From the NCBI GenBank assembly GCA_903828455.1, contig CAIKMJ010000014.1, positions 1-64,000 on the forward strand: a stretch of 64,000 nucleotides of DNA, in the 5' to 3' direction. The DNA comes from an uncultured Acidobacteriia bacterium (GTDB lineage: Bacteria > Acidobacteriota > Terriglobia > Bryobacterales > Bryobacteraceae). Positions within the stretch are counted from its first letter, which is position 1; the number at the start of each line of letters is the position of its first letter. This document shows positions 28,944 through 37,634 of this stretch, piece after piece. A model generated the notes under the pieces. It was not told the DNA's origin. It made no database searches and saw nothing but the letters and a program-made list of their open reading frames with translations. A program made the position numbers and the translations under genes.

Positions 28944-29291
28944 ATGAAACAAAAACTGATGGTTTTGATGTTGCTGGCTGGCGGAGCCCTGTCGGCTCAG
29001 GTATCGGTCGGCATCACGATAGGACCGCCGCCGGCGCCGCGCGTGGTGCGGGTTCGGCCGGTGGCTCCGGGACCGGGATTCCTGTGGGTGGAAGGTTACT
29101 GGTATCCCGTCGGCGGCCATTACAAGTGGCATGAAGGTTACTGGACCCGCCCGCCTTACGAGGGCGCGATCTGGGTGGGTCCGCGGCATGACGGCCGGCA
29201 GTTCTTTGAGGGGCACTGGGAAGGGCCGCGGGGCGTGATCCTGCACGATCACCGGTTCGACCGCGACCACGACCGCGATTTCCGCCGCTGA
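28944..29291 (+). CDS. Small secreted YXWGXW-type protein
   Basis: A 115-residue protein with a clear signal peptide (residues 1-18, ending LSAQ). The mature part has repeated aromatic-Gly motifs (VEGYWYPVGGHYKWHEGYW, FFEGHWEG), the YXWGXW-repeat pattern seen in many secreted proteins of unknown role. It ends in an His/Asp/Arg-rich tail (HDHRFDRDHDRDFRR). A perfect AGGAGG lies 6 nt before the ATG, one of the few strong ribosome sites in the window. Confidence 0.75.
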   Translation: MKQKLMVLMLLAGGALSAQVSVGITIGPPPAPRVVRVRPVAPGPGFLWVEGYWYPVGGHYKWHEGYWTRPPYEGAIWVGPRHDGRQFFEGHWEGPRGVILHDHRFDRDHDRDFRR

Positions 29292-29348
29292 TTGCGTTTG
29301 CGCCAGCCGCGGGGCCGGGAGCCGGATAAGCCTGCGAAAGGCGCGTCC

Positions 29349-29389
29349 GGCACCGGCCCTCGGGCGCGCCATTGCCCGATGCCGGTGCC
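29349..29389 (+). terminator. Strong GC-rich hairpin after the YXWGXW gene
   Basis: GGCACCGGC pairs with GCCGGTGCC (9 bp), and an inner CGGGC/GCCCG stem extends it. There is no T run after it, so termination would need Rho or another factor. It lies 29 nt before the rpmH promoter. Confidence 0.55.
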
Positions 29390-29417
29390 CGATCCGCAAA
29401 ATCCTGCCAACCTGTTG

Positions 29418-29423
29418 TATAAT
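29418..29423 (+). promoter_or_regulatory. Putative -10 element (TATAAT) of the rpmH operon
   Basis: A consensus TATAAT lies 50 nt before rpmH. No clear -35 element is visible at 17 nt. Confidence 0.6.
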
Positions 29424-29473
29424 CAGATTTTCTCGGTTCACCCCGAAATTTCCCGAAAGATCTCTGAAGCACC

Positions 29474-29623
29474 ATGCCAAAACGTACTTTCCAGCCCAAT
29501 AACCGCCGCCGCGCCAAGACGCACGGTTTCCGTACCCGTATGAAAACCGCCGACGGCCGCGCCGTGATTTCGCGCCGCCGCGCCATCGGCCGCAAGAAGC
29601 TGACTGTCAGCTCGGAAAGGTAG
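29474..29623 (+). CDS. rpmH: Large ribosomal subunit protein bL34
   Basis: A 49-residue basic protein of normal bL34 length, starting [39 protein letters not shown] follows, as in all bL34 proteins. It is followed directly by rnpA. Confidence 0.98.
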   Translation: MPKRTFQPNNRRRAKTHGFRTRMKTADGRAVISRRRAIGRKKLTVSSER

Positions 29624-29633
29624 CCCCGCGCCT

Positions 29634-30059
29634 ATTTCGGCCAAGCAGGGCTTCCCCAAAAGTGTCCGGATCCTTCGATCAGGCGATTTCCGAAAAGTCT
29701 ACGACGGGGGTACACGCTATACGTGTCCCCTTTTTGCCGCATTCAGTCTGTCCGAATCCAACGTTTCCGTCAGTCCCTCGCCGTCCGGTCCGCATGTCGG
29801 ATTTACGGCGCCCCGGGCACTCGGTAAGGCTGTCGTTCGCAACCGTATCCGCCGCCGGATGCGCGAAGCGGTGCGGCTCGAACTGGCGGCATTGAGTTCG
29901 GAGTGGTCAATCGTTTTCAATCCCCGGCGGAAGCTTCTGGACTGCGTCTTCACGGACCTGCAGGCCGAAGTGAGGCGTTATTTCAGCCGTCTGCCGAGAC
30001 CGAAGCCGGCCTTGTTGCCCGAATCCTCCTCCTGCTCCTCCGCGGCTACAAGCAATTGA
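29634..30059 (+). CDS. rnpA: Ribonuclease P protein component, no canonical start codon
   Basis: Translation of this frame gives a clear Rnp[22 protein letters not shown], then [25 protein letters not shown] (the RNR motif), about 141 residues. The frame opens after a TGA at 29601-29603, and no ATG, GTG or TTG occurs before the conserved N-terminus. The candidates are ATT at 29634 (used here) and CTG at 29604. The protein binds the RNase P RNA and aids 5' tRNA processing. The start could be a rare ATT codon, a frameshift from rpmH, or a sequence error. The C-terminus is Ser/Pro-rich and overlaps yidD. Confidence 0.85.
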   Translation: MSAKQGFPKSVRILRSGDFRKVYDGGTRYTCPLFAAFSLSESNVSVSPSPSGPHVGFTAPRALGKAVVRNRIRRRMREAVRLELAALSSEWSIVFNPRRKLLDCVFTDLQAEVRRYFSRLPRPKPALLPESSSCSSAATSN

Positions 30060-30229
30060 TTTCTCCCTGGCTGCCGTCAGCCTGCCGGTATTCTCCAACC
30101 TGTTCCGTATATGCCGCCGAGGCCATTCGCACGCACGGCGCCGGCCGCGGCGTGTGGCTGGCGGTGAAACGGCTGGGCCGGTGCCATCCTTTTCACGAAG
30201 GCGGGAACGACCCGGTGCCACATTCGTAA
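29903..30229 (+). CDS. yidD: Membrane protein insertion efficiency factor YidD
   Basis: The YidD core is [35 protein letters not shown], then [17 protein letters not shown], with the three conserved Cys. The GTG start at 29903 gives 108 residues, of which the first 45 overlap rnpA in another frame. Typical YidD proteins have 70-90 residues, so the true start may be later, but no ATG or GTG is available. The protein is thought to assist YidC at the inner membrane. Gene order rnpA-yidD-yidC is standard. Confidence 0.85.
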   Translation: MVNRFQSPAEASGLRLHGPAGRSEALFQPSAETEAGLVARILLLLLRGYKQLISPWLPSACRYSPTCSVYAAEAIRTHGAGRGVWLAVKRLGRCHPFHEGGNDPVPHS

Positions 30230-30237
30230 ATAAACGC

Positions 30238-31980
30238 ATGAGCTCTCCATCAACAGATCCCAAAGCGCCCAAAGAATTATCCAACGAAGTGCGGATGCTC
30301 ATCGCCTTTGTGCTGATGGGGCTCATCCTCGTCGCCACGCCGTTCGTCTACAGGAAGCTCGGCCTTGCGCCGGCCGAACCGGCGGAAGCGGCGAAGAAGA
30401 GCGATACCAGCGCGAAGCCCGCGGCAACGCAGGCGGCCGCGGCATCCGGCGCGCCGATGGCTTCGTCGCTGAACGCGCCGGACGCGAAGTCGACCGCCGC
30501 GCTGGTGGCCACCAGCGAACAGGAATCGGTGATCGACACGGCGCTTTATCACGTTGTCTTCACCAACCGCGGCGCCGCCGTGAAGAGCTGGACGCTCAAG
30601 GAATACAAGGACGCGGCGGGCAAGCCGCTCGAAGTGGTCAACCTGCAGGGCGCCGGCAAATACGGCTATCCGTTCAGCTTCCTTTTCCGCGATAAACAGC
30701 CTTCCACCGACCTCAACAAAGCGCTTTGGGTGGCCCACCCCGAAGGCCTGACCATGCGGTTTGAGTTCTCCGACGGTCAGACCGTTGCGACCAAAACGTT
30801 TGCCTTTACGCAGAGCGCGTACCTCGTGCAGTATGCCGACCAGGTCACGCTCGCCGGCAGCGGCCTCAACCATCTGTCGCAGTGGCGCGGCGGCTTCGGC
30901 GACATGGCCGTGCAGAACGCGGCCGGCCTGCAGGCTTCCATCTATTACGACACCGAAAAGAGCAAGCTGGTTCGCAACGCGGCCAAGACGGCCAAGAGCG
31001 GACCGGTCGCGGCCGATGGCCAGTTCTCCTTCGCCGGACTCGACGATCAGTACTTCGCCGCGGCCTTCCTCGCGCCGCCCGGCAGCGCCATCCAGACCAC
31101 CACTTTCGACGACATTTCGAATTCCGCCTTCAACGCTTCCGAAGACCCGTATCCCGGCGTCGCCGTGGGCGGCGGGGCGCGCAATCAGATGGCGCTGTAC
31201 GTGGGGCCGAAAGAGATCAATCTTCTCCACTCCGTCAATCCCAAGCTCGACGGCATTGTCGACTGGGGCTTCTTCGGCGTGATCGCCAAGCCGCTGTTTC
31301 TTGTCCTGCACTGGATGAACGACCGCTACGTTCACAACTACGGGTGGGCGATTATCGTGCTCACGGTTTTCATCAACCTCGCTCTGTTCCCGCTCAAGCT
31401 CACCAACCTGAAGTCGATGCGCAAGATGCAGAAGCTTCAGCCGGAGATGAACAAGATCAACGAGAAGTACAAGGGCATCAGCATGAGCGACCCGCGTGCG
31501 TCGCAAAAGCAGCAGGAGATGATGGATCTCTACAAGCAGCACGGCGTCAACCCGATGGGTGGCTGCCTGCCGATGCTGATCCAGTTGCCGTTCCTGTGGG
31601 CCTTCTACAAAGTGCTGGCGGTGACCATCGAAATGCGCCACGCCCAGTGGCTTTGGGTCGGCGACCTTTCGCAGCCCGAGCATCTGGCGCTGCGCGTTCT
31701 GCCCATGGTGATGGTTGCCACCAGTTTCTGGCTGCAGAAGATGACGCCAACGCCCGCGCAGGGCGACCCCAGCCAGCAGAAAATGATGCAGTTCATGCCG
31801 CTGATGATGGGCTTCTTCTTCTGGTCCGCCTCTTCCGGTCTGGTGTTATACTGGCTCACTGGCAACGTTGTGAATATTGCGCAGCAATGGTTTATGAACA
31901 CGACGGCGGCGCCTGCCGAAGCCGCGGCGGTCGTGAAACAGGGCGCAAAAAAACCTATGTCAAAGGATGGTCGCAGGTAA
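30238..31980 (+). CDS. yidC: Membrane protein insertase YidC
   Basis: A 580-residue protein. An N-terminal helix (about 20-38) and an Ala/Lys-rich linker precede the large periplasmic domain. The C-terminal insertase core begins near residue 350 (YGWAIIVLTVFINLALFPL) and has NPMGGCLPMLIQLPFLWAFYKVL. The end is basic (KKPMSKDGRR), as usual for ribosome contact. Start ATG at 30238 follows yidD by 8 nt. It inserts membrane proteins alone or with SecYEG. Confidence 0.96.
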   Translation: MSSPSTDPKAPKELSNEVRMLIAFVLMGLILVATPFVYRKLGLAPAEPAEAAKKSDTSAKPAATQAAAASGAPMASSLNAPDAKSTAALVATSEQESVIDTALYHVVFTNRGAAVKSWTLKEYKDAAGKPLEVVNLQGAGKYGYPFSFLFRDKQPSTDLNKALWVAHPEGLTMRFEFSDGQTVATKTFAFTQSAYLVQYADQVTLAGSGLNHLSQWRGGFGDMAVQNAAGLQASIYYDTEKSKLVRNAAKTAKSGPVAADGQFSFAGLDDQYFAAAFLAPPGSAIQTTTFDDISNSAFNASEDPYPGVAVGGGARNQMALYVGPKEINLLHSVNPKLDGIVDWGFFGVIAKPLFLVLHWMNDRYVHNYGWAIIVLTVFINLALFPLKLTNLKSMRKMQKLQPEMNKINEKYKGISMSDPRASQKQQEMMDLYKQHGVNPMGGCLPMLIQLPFLWAFYKVLAVTIEMRHAQWLWVGDLSQPEHLALRVLPMVMVATSFWLQKMTPTPAQGDPSQQKMMQFMPLMMGFFFWSASSGLVLYWLTGNVVNIAQQWFMNTTAAPAEAAAVVKQGAKKPMSKDGRR

Positions 31981-31983
31981 GGT

Positions 31984-32661
31984 TTGGCACCTAAGTTTTC
32001 CGTTTCTGAGACCGGTCCGGAAATCACGAAGTTTCTGCGCCGCATGCTGGATACCGCGGGCTTCGAGCTCGACTTCAGCATCGAGCCGGGCGACCATTCG
32101 AATCCCGACTTCGAGAATCCCGATCTGCTGGTGAAATTCTCCGGCGGTGACGTCGACATGCTGCTCAGCAATCGCGCCGAATTGCTGCTCGACCTCGAAC
32201 TGATCACGCAGGAGTCGCTCCGGCTGCATTCGGACGATCATTCGCGAATTTCCTTCGACGCCAACGATTACCGCGCTCTTCGCATCGAAGAGCTGCGCCT
32301 GAGCGCCGCCGCCGCCGCCGAAAAGGTGAAGCGCACCGGCCAGCCGTTCCGCTTCAACCCCATGAACAGCCGCGAACGCCGTGTGATCCACATCGCGCTC
32401 CGCAACGAAACGGAACTGCGCAGCGAAAGCTCGGGCTCGGGTCCGTTCCGCGGCGTCATCATCTATCCGGCCGGCATGGCATCGCTCCCGGAATTGCCAC
32501 CGCCCCCGCCGCGGCCTTCGGCGTTCGGCGGCCCTCGTTCCGGCGATCGTGACCGTGACCGTGGCCCGCGTCGCGGACCGGGCGGCGATCGTCCGCGCGG
32601 CGGCCGTGACCGTCGCCCCGGCGGCGGCAATCGCGACCGCGGCCCGCGCCCTCCGCGCTAG
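31984..32661 (+). CDS. khpB: Jag/KhpB-like RNA-binding protein (degenerate KH plus R3H)
   Basis: A 225-residue protein in the standard place between yidC and mnmE. A KH-like segment (about 45-95) lacks the GxxG loop: it reads [19 protein letters not shown]. The R3H domain follows, with [12 protein letters not shown] carrying the Arg-x3-His pair. No Jag-N domain is present. The last 50 residues are Arg/Gly/Asp-rich RGG-like repeats, which suggest extra RNA contact. The TTG start lies 3 nt after yidC. Function as an RNA chaperone is inferred from the family. Confidence 0.8.
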   Translation: MAPKFSVSETGPEITKFLRRMLDTAGFELDFSIEPGDHSNPDFENPDLLVKFSGGDVDMLLSNRAELLLDLELITQESLRLHSDDHSRISFDANDYRALRIEELRLSAAAAAEKVKRTGQPFRFNPMNSRERRVIHIALRNETELRSESSGSGPFRGVIIYPAGMASLPELPPPPPRPSAFGGPRSGDRDRDRGPRRGPGGDRPRGGRDRRPGGGNRDRGPRPPR

Positions 32662-34018
32662 CCCGCTTTCGTTTCTGCGCGTCCACGACACCATTGCCGC
32701 TATTGCCACGCCGCCCGGCCGGGGCGCGATCGGCATCGTGCGCCTTTCCGGTCCCGACTCGCCGCGCATTGCCGCCGCGCTGATCTCCCTCAAACAGCCT
32801 CTGCAGCCGCGCCGCCCGGCGACCGGCGAATTGTCGGACGCCGAAGGCCGGCTGGTGGATTCCGTACTGGTCACCTGGTTCGCCGCGCCGCGCTCCTACA
32901 CAGCCGAGGATGTGGTCGAAATCTCCTGCCACGGCGCGCCTGTGCTTTTGCGCCACGCGCTCGCCCGCGCCCTCGAACTCGGCGCGCGGCTGGCCGAACC
33001 CGGCGAATTCACCCTGCGGGCGTTCGTGAACGGGCGGCTCGACCTGCCGCAGGCCGAAGCGGTGCGCGACCTGATCGATGCCACCACGCTCTATCAGGCG
33101 CGGGTCGCGGCTCGCCAGGCGCAGGGTTCGGTCTCGGCCCGCCTCGCCCCGCTCAAGGCGAATCTGCTGGAACTGATCGCGCTGCTCGAAGCCGGCATCG
33201 ATTTTGCCGAGGACGACATCTCGGTCGCGCCCGCCGCTGAACTGCTCCGCCGCCTCGACCCGTGCATTGCGCTGGCGTCGGCGCTCGCGCGCTCCTTCGC
33301 CTGGGGCCGCATTGTGCGGTCCGGCTTCTCGCTGGCGCTGGTGGGACTGCCGAACGCCGGCAAAAGTTCGCTGTTTAACCGGCTGCTGGAGCAGGATCGC
33401 GCCATCGTCACCCCCATCCCCGGCACCACGCGCGACACGGTGTCCGAATCCACGGATTTCGCCGGTGTGCCGGTGCGGCTCGTCGATACGGCCGGAATTC
33501 GCGATTCCGCCGAGCCGATCGAGCAACTTGGTATCGCCCGGTCGCGCGAAGCCATGTCGGACGCCGATCTCACGCTTCTGGTGCGTGACGCCGCCGCCCC
33601 GCCATCGCCGGATCTCGAGACTTTGCTGGCGGAAGTGCGCACGCAGGGCAAATACGTGGTTGCCGCCAATAAGGCCGACCTGCCCGGATTCGCCGCCCTT
33701 CCCGGCGAATTTCCGGTTTCCGCCGCCACGGGCGAGGGCATTGCCGCCCTGCGCGACGCCATCCTGGATGCTTTGACGCCCGGCGGTCACCTGCAGCAGG
33801 AAGGGGAGTTCATTACTTCTCTGCGGCAGTCGCACCTGCTCGAAGAGTGCCTCGCCATGCTGGAAAAGGCCCGCCAGTCCGTGCTCGCCGGGCTTCCGCA
33901 TGAACTGCTGCTGCTGGATCTTTACTGCGCACTGCGGCCGCTCGACCAGCTCACCGGCAAAACCACGGCGGACGACATTCTGAACGGCATTTTCAGTACG
34001 TTTTGTATTGGAAAGTAA
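32606..34018 (+). CDS. mnmE: tRNA modification GTPase MnmE
   Basis: The C-terminus ends in the diagnostic CIGK. The G domain has GLPNAGKSS (P-loop), DTAG and NKAD, inside the helical MnmE domain. The N-terminal folate-binding domain starts at [22 protein letters not shown]. With MnmG it makes the cmnm5 modification of wobble U. The start is unclear: no ATG/GTG/TTG lies just before the conserved start. The GTG at 32606, used here, overlaps khpB by 56 nt and adds about 30 Ala-rich residues. Confidence 0.9.
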   Translation: MTVAPAAAIATAARALRASPLSFLRVHDTIAAIATPPGRGAIGIVRLSGPDSPRIAAALISLKQPLQPRRPATGELSDAEGRLVDSVLVTWFAAPRSYTAEDVVEISCHGAPVLLRHALARALELGARLAEPGEFTLRAFVNGRLDLPQAEAVRDLIDATTLYQARVAARQAQGSVSARLAPLKANLLELIALLEAGIDFAEDDISVAPAAELLRRLDPCIALASALARSFAWGRIVRSGFSLALVGLPNAGKSSLFNRLLEQDRAIVTPIPGTTRDTVSESTDFAGVPVRLVDTAGIRDSAEPIEQLGIARSREAMSDADLTLLVRDAAAPPSPDLETLLAEVRTQGKYVVAANKADLPGFAALPGEFPVSAATGEGIAALRDAILDALTPGGHLQQEGEFITSLRQSHLLEECLAMLEKARQSVLAGLPHELLLLDLYCALRPLDQLTGKTTADDILNGIFSTFCIGK

Positions 34019-34112
34019 GAATTGCCGGCCGTCCGGATTGTAATAAATCCCGGTAGATTTCTGATTGCGGCGAAGGGGCGAACCCTGCGAACCTTGCATC
34101 AATATCCGGCTG

Positions 34113-34156
34113 CCCGTTTGCGGATCAGGCAACTACTGACCTGACGGGTGGTTTTT
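34113..34156 (+). terminator. Possible terminator after mnmE
   Basis: CCCG/CGGG and TCAGG/CCTGA stems (with an 8-nt bulge) are followed by TGG and TTTTT. It lies in the 154-nt gap before the regulator gene. I see no known riboswitch pattern there. Confidence 0.45.
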
Positions 34157-34172
34157 CCGGCCCTGCCCTTGT

Positions 34173-34841
34173 ATGACGATGATCCCGATTCCCGCCGACG
34201 GTCCGCGCGGAGTGCGAATTCTGATCGCCAACGATCAGGAGCTTGTGCTGCACGGAATCGCGAGCGTCATCCTGCGCGCTCACCCGGACTGGCAGATCGT
34301 CGGGATGGCATCAAAAAGCCTGCAGGCGCTGGAGTTGGCGCGTTCGGCGGCTCCGAATGTCGCGGTAGTCGACCTGCTGATGGAAGAGCGCACCGGGCTT
34401 GAGGTGGCGACGCGGCTGATCGCCGAAGTGCCGGGGATTCGCGTCCTTGCCGTCGCCGGCAGCGCCAATGAAACTCTTTTGCGGCGTCTGCGCCGGCTCG
34501 GTCTGCGCGGTTGCATCGTGCGCCAGGAAGCCTCCACGCAAATTGTGATGGCGATCGAAATGATTCTCGCCGGCGAGCCTTTTCTGGTGCCGGCCCCCGG
34601 CACGGAACCGGTTGCTTTCAACTGGTCGGGCGACGCGGCGCCGGCCCGCGATCTGCTGACCGCCCGCGAGTTGACGGTGATGCGGCTCCTCGCCAGCGGC
34701 AAGACCAACAAGGTTGCCGCGGCCGAACTCGGGTTGAGCGTCCGGACCATTGAAACTCACCGGGCGAACATCCTGGCCAAGCTCGGTATTGAATCCATTG
34801 GAGATCTGGTCCGAATCGCCATCCGCGAAAATATCGTTTGA
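34173..34841 (+). CDS. NarL/FixJ-type response regulator with atypical receiver
   Basis: A 222-residue protein: receiver domain (about 15-130) and LuxR-type helix-turn-helix (about 158-215, ELTVMRLLASGKTNKVAAAELGLSVRTIETHRANIL). The phospho-acceptor Asp is present (VVDLLMEERTG, about 66). The acidic pair is ND (IANDQE), and the conserved Lys after strand 5 is replaced by Arg (CIVRQEAS). No kinase gene is adjacent. Phosphorylation may thus be weak or absent. Confidence 0.85.
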   Translation: MTMIPIPADGPRGVRILIANDQELVLHGIASVILRAHPDWQIVGMASKSLQALELARSAAPNVAVVDLLMEERTGLEVATRLIAEVPGIRVLAVAGSANETLLRRLRRLGLRGCIVRQEASTQIVMAIEMILAGEPFLVPAPGTEPVAFNWSGDAAPARDLLTARELTVMRLLASGKTNKVAAAELGLSVRTIETHRANILAKLGIESIGDLVRIAIRENIV

Positions 34842-34842
34842 C

Positions 34843-34908
34843 CGGCAACGCGCCAGCGTTTCTTCGGCAACGCGGCAGCGTTTCTCCGGCAACGCGGCAG
34901 CGTTTCTC
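34843..34908 (+). repeat. 22-bp tandem repeat, three units, after a stop codon
   Basis: Three 22-bp units (34843-34864, 34865-34886, 34887-34908) beginning CGGCAACGCG start 1 nt after the regulator's stop. Units 2 and 3 are identical; unit 1 has two changes. The array lies between this stop and aroC. Confidence 0.92.
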
Positions 34909-34972
34909 CGGGAAAGAGGCGGCAATAGTAGCGCAACCCCCCTGTTTTCTGTCAACATAGAGGTTCACCCTC

Positions 34973-36139
34973 ATGTTTCGATTTGAAACCGCCGGGGAGT
35001 CCCACGGGGAATGCCTGGTGGCCACCCTCACAGGACTTCCGGCAGGAATACCAATCGCCTTAAACGCGATCAACCACGAACTCTGGCGCCGACAACAGGG
35101 ATTTGGCCGCGGCGGCCGCATGAAGATCGAGACCGACACCGCTTCCGTGGTCGCCGGCGTGCGACACGGCGCCACAATTGGCTCGCCCATCGCCTTAATC
35201 ATCGCCAACGCCGACTGGAAAAACTGGACCGAAAATCTGCCCGTTGAGGGCGGCGACCCGGCGCTGCGCAAGCCCGTCACTCGTCCCCGGCCGGGTCATG
35301 CCGACCTGAGTGGTGCGATTAAGTACAGTTTGCCGGATGCCCGGTACATTCTGGAGCGCGCCAGCGCCCGGGAAACCACCGCGCGGGTTGCCGTCGGCGC
35401 CATCGCCAAGCAGTTTCTCGCTCAGTTTGGAATTGAAGTCCTGAGCCATGTGCTGGCGGTCGGTCCGGTTCGCCTTGAGCGCCAGGCCACGTGGGATGAA
35501 ATCGTGGAACTCAGCCGCAGGACGGACGTGATGCTGGGCTGCGTGGATGCCGAAACCGAAGCGGAAATGAAGACCGTTGTCGATGAGGCCTACAAGACCG
35601 GCGATACGGTTGGCGGCATCTTCGAAGTGGTGGCGCGCGGACTGCCGGTCGGGCTCGGTTCGCACATCACCTGGGATTCGCGGCTCGATGGCAAACTGGC
35701 GCAGGCCATTGTTTCCATGCAGGCGGTGAAGGGCGTGGAAGTCGGCTGGGCCGAAGAGGGTTCGCGCAGCTTCGGTTCACGCGTGCAGGACGAAATTTAT
35801 TACGACAAGTCCGAACACCGGTTTTATCGCGGCAACAACCGCGCCGGCGGCCTCGAAGGCGGCATGACCAATGGCGAGGAACTGCGCGTTCGCGGCTTCC
35901 TGAAGCCCATTTCGACGTTGCGCCGCCCGCTGGAATCGGTGGATCTGGAAACGCGCGAACCGGCCAAGGCGGCCTACGAGCGTTCCGATGTCTGCGTTGT
36001 TCCCGCCGCGGGCGTCATCGGCGAGGCCATGGTCGCCATCGTGCTCGCGGCCGCGTTCCTCGAAAAGTTCGGCGGCGATTCGCTCACCGAGACCCGGCGG
36101 AATTACGAAGGCTATCTTGCGCAGGTCAGCGAGTTCTAG
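34973..36139 (+). CDS. aroC: Chorismate synthase
   Basis: A 388-residue protein. It opens [11 protein letters not shown] and has the FMN/EPSP-binding segments [26 protein letters not shown] and [18 protein letters not shown]. It makes chorismate from EPSP with reduced FMN. The TTCACCCTC before the ATG has no good ribosome site. def follows directly, with its ATG immediately after the stop. Confidence 0.96.
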   Translation: MFRFETAGESHGECLVATLTGLPAGIPIALNAINHELWRRQQGFGRGGRMKIETDTASVVAGVRHGATIGSPIALIIANADWKNWTENLPVEGGDPALRKPVTRPRPGHADLSGAIKYSLPDARYILERASARETTARVAVGAIAKQFLAQFGIEVLSHVLAVGPVRLERQATWDEIVELSRRTDVMLGCVDAETEAEMKTVVDEAYKTGDTVGGIFEVVARGLPVGLGSHITWDSRLDGKLAQAIVSMQAVKGVEVGWAEEGSRSFGSRVQDEIYYDKSEHRFYRGNNRAGGLEGGMTNGEELRVRGFLKPISTLRRPLESVDLETREPAKAAYERSDVCVVPAAGVIGEAMVAIVLAAAFLEKFGGDSLTETRRNYEGYLAQVSEF

Positions 36140-36688
36140 ATGATCTACAAGGTCGTCCGCTATCTCAACAACCCGATCCTCGAACGCGTCGCCGACCCGG
36201 TCACGGAGTTCGACACGCCGGAACTGCATCAGCTGGTGGAGGACATGTTCGAGACCATGTACTCTTCGCGCGGCATCGGACTGGCGGCGCCGCAGATCGA
36301 CGTCAACATGCGGCTCGCCGTGGCGGACATCTCGGTTGCCGATGGTGACGACGAGGATGAAGCCGGCAAGGGTAACCCGGAAGACCGCATCGTTCTCATC
36401 AATCCCCGGATCACCAGCAAAGACGGGCGCGTCAGCGGCGAAGAGGGCTGTCTCAGCATCCCCGGCTTCCGCGAGCCGGTGAGCCGCGCGAAAAAGATTG
36501 TGGTGCGCGCGCAGGACGTGCGGGGTGACGCTTTCGAAATCGAAGCCGAAGATCTGCTGGCGCGCGTCTTCCAGCATGAGATCGATCACCTCAACGGCGT
36601 TCTTTTCATCAATCACCTGAGTTCGCTCAAGCGCGATCTGATCAGGCGGAAGATCCGCAAGATGATGAAGGCCGGGGAGTGGGAGTAG
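36140..36688 (+). CDS. def: Peptide deformylase
   Basis: A 182-residue enzyme with the three metal motifs: GIGLAAPQ (about 47-54), EEGCLSIP with the Cys ligand, and QHEIDHLNG (HExxH). It removes the formyl group from nascent proteins using Fe2+. An acidic insert (GDDEDEAGKGNPED) lies near residues 73-87, longer than in most relatives. fmt follows by one base, so the two formyl-Met genes are one unit. Confidence 0.96.
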   Translation: MIYKVVRYLNNPILERVADPVTEFDTPELHQLVEDMFETMYSSRGIGLAAPQIDVNMRLAVADISVADGDDEDEAGKGNPEDRIVLINPRITSKDGRVSGEEGCLSIPGFREPVSRAKKIVVRAQDVRGDAFEIEAEDLLARVFQHEIDHLNGVLFINHLSSLKRDLIRRKIRKMMKAGEWE

Positions 36689-36689
36689 C

Positions 36690-37634
36690 GTGCGCGCTGT
36701 CTTCTTAGGCACTCCTGAATTTGCCGTCAATACGCTTGAAGCGATGCTTGCCGCCGGGCACGAGGTCGCCGAAGTGGTCACCCAGCCGGACCGTCCGCAG
36801 GGACGCCGTCAGGAACTCATCCCGTCGCCCGTGAAGGCCGCCGCCCTGCGCCACGGTATCGCCGTGTGGCAGCCGGAGCGTGTGCGTCGTCCGGAAGCGG
36901 TGGAGCATCTGCGCGCGCTGGCGCCGGACGTGATGGTCGTGGTGGGCTACGGCCAGATTATTCCGCAGAGCGTGATCGATATTCCGCGCTACGGCATCGT
37001 CAACGTGCATGCGTCGCTGCTGCCGGAACTGCGGGGCGCGGCGCCCATCCAGTGGTCGGTGGCGCGCGGCTTCCGCCGCACCGGCGTGACCACGATGCAG
37101 ATCGACGCGGGGCTCGATACCGGCGGCATCCTGCTCGAACGGGATACGGAAATCGCGCAGGACGAAACCGCGCCCGAACTTTCCCGCCGGCTTGCCGTGC
37201 TGGGCGCCGACCTTTTGGTGGAAACGCTCGCCGGAATCGCCGCCGGAACGCTTTCCGCCACGCCGCAGGATAGCGCGAAGGCCACGTTTGCGCCTATACT
37301 AAAGAAAGAGGACGGTCGTGTCGACTGGTCTCTTTCCGCCGACGCCATTCATAACCTGATCCGCGGCCTGCAGCCCTGGCCCGGTGCCTGGACCTCGTTT
37401 CGCGGCCAGTCGCTGCATCTCTGGCGCTCGCGTCTTGCCACCAATCGGCCCGTTGTATCCGGGGGGCACCTTGCGCCCGGAGCGCTGTTGTGTCAGGGTG
37501 GTGTGTTCGCAATTGGTGGCGATGGCGCTGCCCTGGAATTACTGGAAGTTCAACTCGAAGGCCGTAAACGGATGGCGGCGGATGTCTTCGCCAACGGTCA
37601 TCGCATAACGCAGAACGACTTACTTGGAGCATGA
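36690..37634 (+). CDS. fmt: Methionyl-tRNA formyltransferase
   Basis: A 314-residue protein with the formyl-transfer core HASLLPELRGAAPIQW (about 108-123) and a C-terminal tRNA-binding domain. It formylates Met-tRNAi with 10-formyl-tetrahydrofolate. The start is GTG. Its stop overlaps the argJ ATG (ATGA). Confidence 0.95.
   Translation: MRAVFLGTPEFAVNTLEAMLAAGHEVAEVVTQPDRPQGRRQELIPSPVKAAALRHGIAVWQPERVRRPEAVEHLRALAPDVMVVVGYGQIIPQSVIDIPRYGIVNVHASLLPELRGAAPIQWSVARGFRRTGVTTMQIDAGLDTGGILLERDTEIAQDETAPELSRRLAVLGADLLVETLAGIAAGTLSATPQDSAKATFAPILKKEDGRVDWSLSADAIHNLIRGLQPWPGAWTSFRGQSLHLWRSRLATNRPVVSGGHLAPGALLCQGGVFAIGGDGAALELLEVQLEGRKRMAADVFANGHRITQNDLLGA

Noticed and set aside
29300-29473. Replication origin near rpmH
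   Set aside because: No dnaA, no cluster of TTATCCACA-like boxes and no AT-rich unwinding stretch was seen.
29611-29640. Programmed +1 frameshift from rpmH into rnpA
   Set aside because: The frames fit, but there is no recognised slippery sequence, and a bL34-RnpA fusion would be odd; a rare start codon is simpler.
34019-34172. Riboswitch in the gap before the LuxR-type regulator
   Set aside because: The folded segment ends in a T run and looks like the mnmE terminator; it did not match any riboswitch consensus I could recall.
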